A stretch of DNA of 7,771 bases, from the NCBI GenBank assembly GCA_027068235.1, contig JAMOUE010000267.1, positions 1 through 7,771 on the forward strand, written 5' to 3'. The notes beneath the pieces are model-generated. The model searched no databases. It saw only the letters and a program-made list of their open reading frames with translations, and was not told the DNA's origin. Below, piece by piece: positions 1 through 5,771 of the stretch. The first letter of the stretch is position 1. Every line of letters starts with the position of its first letter. The position numbers and the translations under genes are program-made. The DNA comes from Deltaproteobacteria bacterium (GTDB lineage Bacteria > Desulfobacterota > Dissulfuribacteria > Dissulfuribacterales > QOAL01).

Positions 1-866
1 ACTCTACACTTCATATCTATATTGTTCTTTTCAGAAATTGCCCACTGGAGCATTTCGTAAAATGTCTGTCTGTCAAGGCCAAGTTTTTCAAGTAAGGCAT
101 CAGATGGTTCATCCTCAAGGGTTTCAAGGAGATTGTTTCCCATAGAGTTTGCAAGAAAATTAGCCAAACTCACAATAAGAAGATATTTGGGCGGAGCAGC
201 ATCGGCAAATGGATTGTGATGGCGGTATGCCGTTATTTGGAATGGCTCAGGAAGCCCCCATCTTTCCAATAATTTGGCTCCCCAAAGGGCATGATCAACC
301 CCCCAGCATGCTTCAAGTTCATCTAGCCTGCGTCCTTTGTCCTCAAAGATGGATATAAAGAGTGTTGGAGCTTGGGTCATGAGCACTAGCCACCCAACAT
401 CGTGAAGCATGGAAAGTGTGTAAAGATCAGGGTCTTGTATATCAAAGTCAAATTCAAAATCCTTGGCCAGGACAGCAGTGGTCATGAGATGTTTCCATAA
501 CCTTTCAGCATGGGGCCTTATGGTATTTGATACGGTAAGGAGCCTTTTGGCAAGTAGGCTGCTTATGGCAAGCTGAATGACTTCTTGCTGTCCAAGGAGT
601 ACCACAGCTTGGTTTATTGAGGTGACCTCTGCACTCAAAGAGTAGAGGGCACTGTTTAATATCTGGAGGAGTTTGGCTGTAAGGGCAGGATCCTGAGCAA
701 TGAGATCGCATAGCTCTTTTGTTTCCACCTCATCCTGGCAAAGCAAGGTAATCAGCCGCTGGGCAATGGAAGGCATGGTTGGTAGTTCATTGCTATTCCA
801 GTCTATTGGAATAATGGGCTGCTTTTCCATGTTTACCTGTGCTTCTACGTTTGTGTCTAGGTTCAT
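1..866 (-). CDS. HDOD-domain signalling protein (3' end cut by window edge)
   Basis: Reading leftward from an ATG at 866, the frame stays open to base 1, giving 288 codons with no stop, so only a short C-terminal piece should be missing. Residues about 28-220 look like an HDOD domain: it opens with LPTMPSIAQRL (28-38), followed by DPALTAKLLQILNSALY, TSINQAVVLLG and an HD dipeptide at 155-156 (MLHDVG). H126, E185, H192 and HH at 216-217 also fit HD-superfamily positions. At the usual last metal-ligand position, where HD phosphohydrolases have Asp, I read Asn236 (SLANFLANS), so catalysis is doubtful. HDOD proteins are generally regulatory or signalling adaptors of cytosolic location, and no signal peptide or membrane segment is visible. 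The start overlaps the slipin stop as ATGA and has a GAGGA ribosome site about 6 bases upstream. It is the last visible gene of the minus-strand operon. The family call is firm; the target and pathway are unknown. Confidence 0.88.
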   Translation of the reverse strand, partial: MNLDTNVEAQVNMEKQPIIPIDWNSNELPTMPSIAQRLITLLCQDEVETKELCDLIAQDPALTAKLLQILNSALYSLSAEVTSINQAVVLLGQQEVIQLAISSLLAKRLLTVSNTIRPHAERLWKHLMTTAVLAKDFEFDFDIQDPDLYTLSMLHDVGWLVLMTQAPTLFISIFEDKGRRLDELEACWGVDHALWGAKLLERWGLPEPFQITAYRHHNPFADAAPPKYLLIVSLANFLANSMGNNLLETLEDEPSDALLEKLGLDRQTFYEMLQWAISEKNNIDMKCR

Positions 867-1642
867 TTTTTGTCCTCAGGCGTTAAATGTTTTTTATTCT
901 TTTCCCGTTCCATAAATGGTTTTACAAGGTCAATGGGAATTGGGAACAAAATGGTGGAACTATTTTCCTGAGAGACCTCCCGCAAGGTCTGTAGATACCG
1001 GAGCTGAAGGGCTGCTGGCACACTTTCAATAATTCCTGCTGCATCAGCAAGTTTCTGTGCTGCTTGAAATTCACCCTCGGCATTGATTATCTTGGAGCGC
1101 CTTTCCCTTTCAGCTTCAGCCTGTTTGGCCATAGCCCTTTTCATTTCGTCTGGTAGATCTATCTCCTTTACTTCTACCTTGCTTACCTTAACTCCCCAAG
1201 GTTCAGTGTCTTGGTCAAGAATGCCTTGTATTTTGGTATTAATCTGCTCTCTTTCCGATAAAAGGCTGTCGAGTTCCTCTTGTCCACACACGCTCCTGAG
1301 GGTGGTCTGGGCAAGCTGTGAGGTTGCAAAGTAAAAGTTCTCTACCTCTATTACTGCAGCAACCGGATCTAAGACCCTGAAGTAAACCACTGCACTCACC
1401 TTTACCGATACGTTGTCCTTGGTGATGATGTCTTGCGGTGGCACATCTAAAGTGACTGTCCTCAGGTCCACCTTTTTCATCTTATCGATAATAGGGATGA
1501 GAATGATTAACCCAGGACCTTTTGCACCTATGATCCTACCAAGACGAAAGATTACGCCTCTTTCGTATTCCTTTAACACCCTTACAGAAGCGGCCAAAAA
1601 GACAATGGAAAAAAATAAGACAAAGACAAATGCAAATGGCAT
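863..1642 (-). CDS. Slipin (stomatin-like SPFH/band-7 membrane protein)
   Basis: This 259-residue protein matches slipins in length and layout. Residues 2-19 form an N-terminal hydrophobic segment. The SPFH/band-7 domain follows from about 20, opening with KEYERGVIFRLGR and continuing with GPGLIILIPIID, VDLRTVTLDVPPQDIITKDNV and VVYFRVLDP. A charged helical region (AKQAEAERERRSKIINAEGE, 172-191) is the usual coiled coil that drives oligomerisation. The stomatin signature AALQLRYLQTL (210-220) and a hydrophobic C-terminal segment (STILFPIPIDLV, 229-240) come next. Slipins are inner-membrane scaffold proteins. In Pyrococcus the C-terminal hydrophobic stretch of the slipin PH1511 is cut by the NfeD-type protease PH1510, and the partner gene lies directly upstream here. 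It starts 4 bases after the nfeD stop behind AGGAGG and overlaps the HDOD gene by 4 bases. The exact cellular role of bacterial slipins remains unsettled. Confidence 0.95.
   Translation of the reverse strand: MPFAFVFVLFFSIVFLAASVRVLKEYERGVIFRLGRIIGAKGPGLIILIPIIDKMKKVDLRTVTLDVPPQDIITKDNVSVKVSAVVYFRVLDPVAAVIEVENFYFATSQLAQTTLRSVCGQEELDSLLSEREQINTKIQGILDQDTEPWGVKVSKVEVKEIDLPDEMKRAMAKQAEAERERRSKIINAEGEFQAAQKLADAAGIIESVPAALQLRYLQTLREVSQENSSTILFPIPIDLVKPFMEREKNKKHLTPEDKK
873..877 (-). promoter_or_regulatory. Ribosome binding site of the HDOD gene
   Basis: GAGGA on the minus strand lies six bases before the ATG at 866, inside the last codons of the slipin gene. It supports this ATG, which no long internal alternative matches, and suggests that translation is helped by ribosomes finishing slipin. 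Confidence 0.6.
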
Positions 1643-1646
1643 GTAG

Positions 1647-3026
1647 TTATTCCTCCTTTGGTTCTATTTCTATTTTTAGCCCCTTTATGCCTGTTACCTT
1701 TACCGTCTGTCCTTTATGAAGGTCTGAGGGGCCAAGGCCCTCCCATAGCTCTCCGTGGACAAAAACCATATAGCGCCCTGGTTTCTTTACTTCTTTAATT
1801 ACTCCAGTAGTTCCAATAAGGGCCTCAGGGCCGGTTTTCGGCTTTGATAGGGCTGCCTTTGCTGCAATAATGGCAATGGTAAAGAAAAACAGGGTTACTG
1901 TGAGCAGAGTAGGCCACAATACCGAGTTTGATATGGTAAGATAGCTGTTTGTATCAAATAGCATTAGTGAGCCCATGACAATGGCAACGGTTCCAGATAT
2001 TGCAAGGATGCCGTGGCTCGTAATGAAAAGTTCTAGTACAAACAGTATAAATGCAAGAAGGATCAGTAACACTGCCACAGCGTTTGCAGACAGTGTGTGT
2101 AGTGCATAGAGAGCAAGTAGCAGACATATTGCACCAACAGAGCCTGGAAATATCACGCCAGGATGGGCAAACTCAAAGTAAAGTCCTATCATCCCCATCA
2201 TGAGAAGGATATAGGCCACGTTTGGATCTGCAATTACCTTAAGAACCTTTTCCTTCAGTCCCTCTTGCACAAAAATGGGGTTTGGATCTCGCGGGGCAAT
2301 CATCACCTTGCTGTCATCGGCCAAGGTTATCACCTTACCCCTGATCCTTGAGATCAGCTCAGGGATGTCTTTGGCAATAAGGTCTATAACATGGAGTTTA
2401 AGGGCCTCTTGAGCAGGGGATGCTATGCTTTTTCTTACTGCCTCTTCTGCCCATTTAACATTTCTCTTTCTTTTTTGGGCAATACTGACAGCAAGAGCAG
2501 CTAGGTCATTTTCTGACTTCTTTGCCATAGTGCTATTTTCATCGGTATTACCACCAATATCTACAGGGTGCGCTGCGCCTATGTTTGTGCCAGGGGCCAT
2601 TGCTGCCACGTCTGCAGCAATGGTAAGAATTGCCCCAGCCGACGCTGCCCTTGCCCCTGGAGGATAGACATAGACCACCACAGGCAAGGAAGATGACATT
2701 ATGAGCTGGACCATCTTGCGTACCGTTGTGACTAGACCGCCAGGTGTATCGAGAAGTATTATCAGGGCCGATGCCTTTTGGGCCTCTGCTTCTTTGAGAG
2801 CCCGTTTCACCAGTCCATAGGTTGCTGGATTGATGGAAGAATCAAGTCTTACGGCAAAGACAGGGCCAGTTCTCACCTGAGGCCTTAAAGGGTCGGAAGA
2901 GGCAAAGACACAGGTTGTTGCAACTGCCATCTGCATGGCAAGTAAGATGGAAAATATCAGGGAAAGATCCCTAGTAAACAGCTTTTTTTTAACCTTTGGC
3001 TCCATTTTTGATTTTTTCATATTCAC
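1647..3026 (-). CDS. nfeD: NfeD-family membrane-bound serine protease
   Basis: This 459-residue protein has the full long-form NfeD layout. A lysine-rich N-terminus and hydrophobic stretch (21-42, likely cleaved after A42) form a signal peptide. A ClpP/crotonase-like protease domain covers about 55-230, with LLDTPGG (91-97) and YPPGARAASAG. Several membrane segments lie between about 270 and 390. A C-terminal OB-fold (NfeDC) covers about 403-456, with GTTGVI, GELWEG and VKVTGIKGLKIEI. Ser129 in the SAG motif and Lys170, 41 residues later, match the Ser-Lys dyad spacing I recall for Pyrococcus PH1510 (S97/K138), so the protease is predicted active. The substrate there is the partner slipin, encoded next. 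The start is uncertain: GTG at 3026, ATG at 3020 or ATG at 3005 (452 residues). None has a good ribosome site and all overlap the end of the UDG gene, so coupling is likely. The short nfeD form without a protease is excluded by the domain content. Confidence 0.94.
   Translation of the reverse strand: MNMKKSKMEPKVKKKLFTRDLSLIFSILLAMQMAVATTCVFASSDPLRPQVRTGPVFAVRLDSSINPATYGLVKRALKEAEAQKASALIILLDTPGGLVTTVRKMVQLIMSSSLPVVVYVYPPGARAASAGAILTIAADVAAMAPGTNIGAAHPVDIGGNTDENSTMAKKSENDLAALAVSIAQKRKRNVKWAEEAVRKSIASPAQEALKLHVIDLIAKDIPELISRIRGKVITLADDSKVMIAPRDPNPIFVQEGLKEKVLKVIADPNVAYILLMMGMIGLYFEFAHPGVIFPGSVGAICLLLALYALHTLSANAVAVLLILLAFILFVLELFITSHGILAISGTVAIVMGSLMLFDTNSYLTISNSVLWPTLLTVTLFFFTIAIIAAKAALSKPKTGPEALIGTTGVIKEVKKPGRYMVFVHGELWEGLGPSDLHKGQTVKVTGIKGLKIEIEPKEE
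1652..1657 (-). promoter_or_regulatory. Strong ribosome binding site of slipin
   Basis: A perfect AGGAGG on the minus strand sits nine bases before the slipin ATG, inside the last codons of nfeD. It is the clearest Shine-Dalgarno in the minus-strand operon, which suggests slipin is translated more strongly than its neighbours. Confidence 0.8.
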
Positions 3027-3738
3027 TTTGAAGGAGTTGCAAATCGTGCCAGGCCTGCCTTTTTAGATTCACAAGCTTTGCCCCGCCAAAACGCAAAAGA
3101 TAGGCTGGATGATAGGTAACAAGTACCTTTATACCATTATATTGGTGAAATTTCCCTCTAAGTGTGGCAAGTGGCTCTTCTGTGCCCAGAAGGGTGTGGG
3201 CTGCTGTTGCGCCAAGACAAAGTATAAGTTTTGGATCTAGAAGTTCTATCTGTTTTAACAAATAGGTAAGGCATGCTTCTATCTCCTCCTTTTTGGGTGT
3301 TCGGTTTCTTGGAGGCCTGCATTTGACAACACTCGTTATGAATACCTCTTGACGTTCAAGATTTATGGCCCTTAACATCTTTGTCAGCAATTCTCCTGAA
3401 CGCCCTACAAAGGGCCTTCCCTGAATATCTTCCTCCCTACCAGGGGCCTCTCCAACTATCATTAGTATTGGATTTTTTGATCCTTCACCAAAGACGGGGT
3501 TTTTTCGTGATTGTGCCAGAGGACACAGATGGCACTTGTGGACAATCTGTTCCAACTCGGAAAGGTCTGCGGCCTTTAAAGAGACAGTTGTAGCCTGTAA
3601 TTTCTTTTTTGCCATTTTTTCTTCTATGTCTGAAATCTTTTCTAGATGTCGTTTTGGGACATGGCTTATGCCAAGAGCGGCAATGCCTTTAAAGAGTGCC
3701 TTTAGATGTTTTAGCTCTTGTGAGACTTCCTTGTTCAT
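2989..3738 (-). CDS. udg: Family 4 (thermostable-type) uracil-DNA glycosylase
   Basis: The protein removes uracil from DNA, starting base-excision repair of deaminated cytosine in the cytosol. I place the start at the ATG at 3738 (249 residues), which overlaps the vanZ stop as ATGA. A longer frame to 3816 would lie inside vanZ and begins with an unlikely Arg/Tyr-rich stretch. The four iron-sulfur cysteines of the family are present: C69 and C72 (HKCHLCPLA), C140 (VKCRPPRNRTP) and C156. Motif 1 is GEAPGREEDIQGRPFVGRSG (96-115), and the DNA-contacting motif TYHPAYLLR lies at 208-216. About 60 residues precede the first cysteine, a charged extension with MAKKKLQ near its end, longer than in the roughly 200-residue Thermus enzyme. 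No Shine-Dalgarno is seen, consistent with coupling to vanZ. The 3' end overlaps nfeD by 17-38 bases, depending on the nfeD start. Confidence 0.95.
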   Translation of the reverse strand: MNKEVSQELKHLKALFKGIAALGISHVPKRHLEKISDIEEKMAKKKLQATTVSLKAADLSELEQIVHKCHLCPLAQSRKNPVFGEGSKNPILMIVGEAPGREEDIQGRPFVGRSGELLTKMLRAINLERQEVFITSVVKCRPPRNRTPKKEEIEACLTYLLKQIELLDPKLILCLGATAAHTLLGTEEPLATLRGKFHQYNGIKVLVTYHPAYLLRFGGAKLVNLKRQAWHDLQLLQSEYEKIKNGAKG

Positions 3739-4133
3739 TTGAGTCTTTTGGCCCAAAAAAGAATAATGATAACTATTATTGCACCTGTAATACCGCCTGC
3801 TGTGTCTGCAACCCAATCTCTTGGATCCAGAGTTCTTCCTGGTACGAAGTATTGATGTAGTTCATCAAAGATGCCGTAGCCAGAGGCAAAAACAGATGAA
3901 AAGAGGATGCTAGCAAGGGGTTTTTTAGGAAAAAGGTCAAATATGCTCCACCAAGATACGAGCGCTCCAAGTATGAAGTATTCAGCAAAGTGCATCAGAT
4001 AGTCTGGTGGCATTTGGCCTGGTATTTCATCACCAGGTATGGATGAGCCTATAAAGATTATGGTTGTCCATATCAGGACGGCAAGTCCTCTTTTGCGGGT
4101 GAGAATGTAGTCCAATAGCGTCTCCTCCAACAT
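3735..4133 (-). CDS. VanZ-like family membrane protein
   Basis: This small membrane protein of up to 132 residues has about four hydrophobic segments (about 17-32, 46-64, 73-88 and 113-127). It carries the VanZ-family polar motifs: D44, H48 and Y52 in PDYLMHFAEYFILGAL, then YGIFDELHQYFVPGR (86-100), D103, D106 and AD (109-110) before a Gly-rich last helix. VanZ itself gives low-level teicoplanin resistance in enterococci, but most family members, including stand-alone ones like this, have no assigned function, so no resistance role is inferred. It is the first gene of the minus-strand operon and overlaps the UDG start by 4 bases. The start is open: ATG at 4133, or TTG at 4115, which has a strong GGAGGAG six bases upstream and would give 126 residues. 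Both keep all family motifs. Confidence 0.87.
   Translation of the reverse strand: MLEETLLDYILTRKRGLAVLIWTTIIFIGSSIPGDEIPGQMPPDYLMHFAEYFILGALVSWWSIFDLFPKKPLASILFSSVFASGYGIFDELHQYFVPGRTLDPRDWVADTAGGITGAIIVIIILFWAKRLK
4122..4128 (-). promoter_or_regulatory. Shine-Dalgarno-like GGAGGAG near the vanZ-like start
   Basis: On the minus strand GGAGGAG lies 2 bases inside the ATG-initiated reading frame and 6 bases before an in-frame TTG at 4115. If it acts as a ribosome site, the TTG is the true start. The ATG at 4133 has only a weak GGGG upstream at short spacing. The lysS gene next door also appears to start with TTG, which makes this choice more plausible. Confidence 0.5.
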
Positions 4134-4146
4134 ATACCCCGGATGC

Positions 4147-4176
4147 TTGACTCAGATTAAAGAGTACACTAAGAAT
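4147..4176 (+). promoter_or_regulatory. Weak candidate sigma70 promoter for lysS
   Basis: TTGACT at 4147-4152 (5 of 6 to the -35 consensus) is followed after 18 bases by AAGAAT at 4171-4176 (4 of 6 to the -10). It would leave a leader of roughly 75 bases before the TTG start of lysS. A second -10-like TAGAAT lies at 4225-4230 without a matching -35. This assignment is tentative. Confidence 0.25.
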
Positions 4177-4182
4177 TGCAAG

Positions 4183-4195
4183 CTGTCACAGACAG
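4183..4195. repeat. 13-base inverted repeat in the divergent promoter region
   Basis: CTGTC-ACA-GACAG is a perfect 5-base dyad with a 3-base centre. It lies between the divergent vanZ-like and lysS genes and touches the candidate -10 element for the leftward operon. That position would suit a repressor or activator site, but a dyad this short can arise by chance and no known operator consensus is recognised. Confidence 0.35.
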
Positions 4196-4204
4196 ATTTT
4201 ACCA
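4196..4204 (-). promoter_or_regulatory. Candidate extended -10 promoter for the vanZ-UDG-nfeD-slipin-HDOD operon
   Basis: Read on the minus strand, TGGTAAAAT fits the extended -10 pattern TGnTATAAT with one mismatch. It sits about 60 bases before the vanZ-like ATG, in the only intergenic gap upstream of the operon. No good -35 hexamer is found 16-18 bases upstream, as extended -10 promoters can tolerate. Confidence 0.35.
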
Positions 4205-4240
4205 CTGGTACAAACAGATAGATATAGAATCGAAAAAGCG

Positions 4241-4247
4241 TGAGGAG
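4241..4247 (+). promoter_or_regulatory. Ribosome binding site that fixes the lysS start
   Basis: TGAGGAG ends nine bases before the TTG at 4257, good Shine-Dalgarno spacing. The longer frame back to a TTG at 4176 has no ribosome site and adds 27 residues that do not resemble the N-terminus of lysyl-tRNA synthetases, so this site decides the start. Confidence 0.7.
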
Positions 4248-4256
4248 TTTTGCAAA

Positions 4257-5756
4257 TTGAGTGAAGAAAGTCAGGTAATAAAGCAGCGGAAACAAAAGGC
4301 TCAGGAGCTTGAAAAACTCGGGATTAATCTTTTCCCTAACGACATAAAACCTCCTGAAAGGGCAGGAGCCATTAAAAAGGTGTATGAGAAATATGATGCC
4401 GAGGCCCTTGAAAAAGTGGAGGATACATTTAGGGTTGCAGGCCGCATAATGGCCCTTAGAAGGTTTGGCAAGGCCGCCTTTTTCAGCTTGAAAGACAGTT
4501 CGGGTTCCATACAGATCCACGTAATGAGGGATCGCATCGGTAAGGATGCCTACAAGATATTTAAAAAGTTTGACATTGGTGACATCGTAGAGGCGGAGGG
4601 ACGTCTGTTCCGCACAAAGACCAACGAGCTTACCATTGAGGCAGACAGGGTAAGGCTTGTTACCAAGTCAATGAGGCCTCTTCCTGAAAAATATCATGGC
4701 ATCAAAGATAAGGAGCTTCGTTACAGAAGGCGTTACGAAGACCTTATAATGAACGATGATGTGGCAGAGACCTTCCGCACCAGGGCCAGAATTATTCAGA
4801 TGCTCAGACACTACTTCACATCAAACGGCTTTCTCGAGGTGGAGACTCCTATGATGCAATCCATTGTAGGTGGCGCAACTGCAAGGCCTTTTGTTACCCA
4901 TCACAATGCCCTTGGCATAGATCTATTTATGAGGATAGCCCCTGAACTTTATCTCAAAAGACTTCTGGTTGGAGGGTTTGATAGGGTTTTTGAGCTTAAT
5001 AGGAACTTTAGGAATGAGGGTATTTCACTGCAGCACAATCCAGAGTTCACCATGCTGGAATTTTATGAGGCCTATGCAACCTATGAAGACCTGATGGTGC
5101 GTACAGAGGAGCTTTTTGCCCAGATAGCTCTTGATATAAAGGGAGATACCAAGTTTCAATATCAAGACCATGAGATAGAGATGGCCCCTCCTTGGAAAAG
5201 GATGACACTCAAGGAATCCTTGGTGGAGGTGGGCGGTGTGCCTGAAGAAGAGCTTGATGACAAAGATGCCCTTAACAAAAGGCTCGAAGGCATGGGAGTG
5301 GAGATGGGAAAGGATCTTGTTTTAGGTAAGTACCTTGCCAAGCTCTTTGACCTCCTTGTTGAGCCAAAGCTCATTCAACCAACTTTTATTACCCATTATC
5401 CTACAGATATTTCTCCTCTTGCCAGACGCAATGCCCAGGACCCAAGTGTGACAGACAGGTTTGAGCTTTTTATTACTGGCAGAGAGATAGCAAATGCCTT
5501 TTCAGAACTAAATGATCCCAGGGACCAGAAGGAACGTTTTGAAGAGCAGGTGGCCAAAAGGGGAGATGACGATGAGATTCCACCAGAGGTTGACTACGAT
5601 TATGTCAGGGCCTTGGAGATAGGGATGCCGCCTGCAGCAGGCGAGGGAATAGGGGTTGATAGGTTGGTTATGCTGTTTACCGATTCTCCCTCCATAAGGG
5701 ACGTCATTTTATTTCCCCAGCTCCGTCCTGAAGGCGGAAAACGTTCGGCTTCATAG
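4257..5756 (+). CDS. lysS: Lysine--tRNA ligase, class II
   Basis: The enzyme charges tRNA-Lys with lysine using ATP, in the cytosol. From the TTG at 4257 it has 499 residues, the normal size for bacterial LysS, beginning MSEESQVIKQRKQKAQELEKLGIN like other family members. The anticodon-binding OB-fold spans about 56-135 (FRVAGRIMALRRFGKAAFFSL). The class II core follows: motif 1 around 175-199 ending in FLEVETPMM, motif 2 at about 242-275 (RVFELNRNFRNEGIS, with R252 and E254 of the FRNEG element, then HNPEFTMLEFYEAY), and motif 3 at about 457-489 (GEGIGVDRLVMLFTDSPSIRDVILFPQLRP, with R469). The AGEG form of the Gly-rich part differs from GGLG of many bacteria but agrees with what I recall in deltaproteobacterial enzymes. 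It is transcribed divergently from the vanZ operon and followed after 15 bases by lolC/E, a likely operon partner. All catalytic motifs are intact. Confidence 0.97.
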   Translation: MSEESQVIKQRKQKAQELEKLGINLFPNDIKPPERAGAIKKVYEKYDAEALEKVEDTFRVAGRIMALRRFGKAAFFSLKDSSGSIQIHVMRDRIGKDAYKIFKKFDIGDIVEAEGRLFRTKTNELTIEADRVRLVTKSMRPLPEKYHGIKDKELRYRRRYEDLIMNDDVAETFRTRARIIQMLRHYFTSNGFLEVETPMMQSIVGGATARPFVTHHNALGIDLFMRIAPELYLKRLLVGGFDRVFELNRNFRNEGISLQHNPEFTMLEFYEAYATYEDLMVRTEELFAQIALDIKGDTKFQYQDHEIEMAPPWKRMTLKESLVEVGGVPEEELDDKDALNKRLEGMGVEMGKDLVLGKYLAKLFDLLVEPKLIQPTFITHYPTDISPLARRNAQDPSVTDRFELFITGREIANAFSELNDPRDQKERFEEQVAKRGDDDEIPPEVDYDYVRALEIGMPPAAGEGIGVDRLVMLFTDSPSIRDVILFPQLRPEGGKRSAS

Positions 5757-5771
5757 GCGGGCCTTTCCCTG

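Noticed and set aside
505..711. Open frame of 68 residues on the minus strand inside the HDOD gene
   Set aside because: It is out of frame with the HDOD gene, Cys/His/Pro-rich in an irregular way and without a ribosome site, so it is a shadow of the real gene.
3739..3816. N-terminal extension of the UDG frame, beginning MGCRHSRRYYRC
   Set aside because: It lies wholly within the vanZ-like gene, is compositionally odd, and the ATG at 3738 forms a standard ATGA overlap.
3776..3988. 70-residue minus-strand frame inside the vanZ-like gene
   Set aside because: The VanZ frame here carries all the family motifs. The alternative frame has no recognisable domain and cannot be a frameshifted part of it.
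4152..4537. Minus-strand open frames opposite the start of lysS
   Set aside because: They are antisense to conserved LysS codons and one is a random hydrophobic, Phe/Leu-rich translation. No ribosome site or known domain supports them.
5730..5752. Imperfect hairpin (GAAGGCG/CGGCTTC) at the end of lysS as a terminator
   Set aside because: It has a mismatch, lies within coding sequence and has no T-run after it. lolC follows 15 bases downstream, which suggests read-through.
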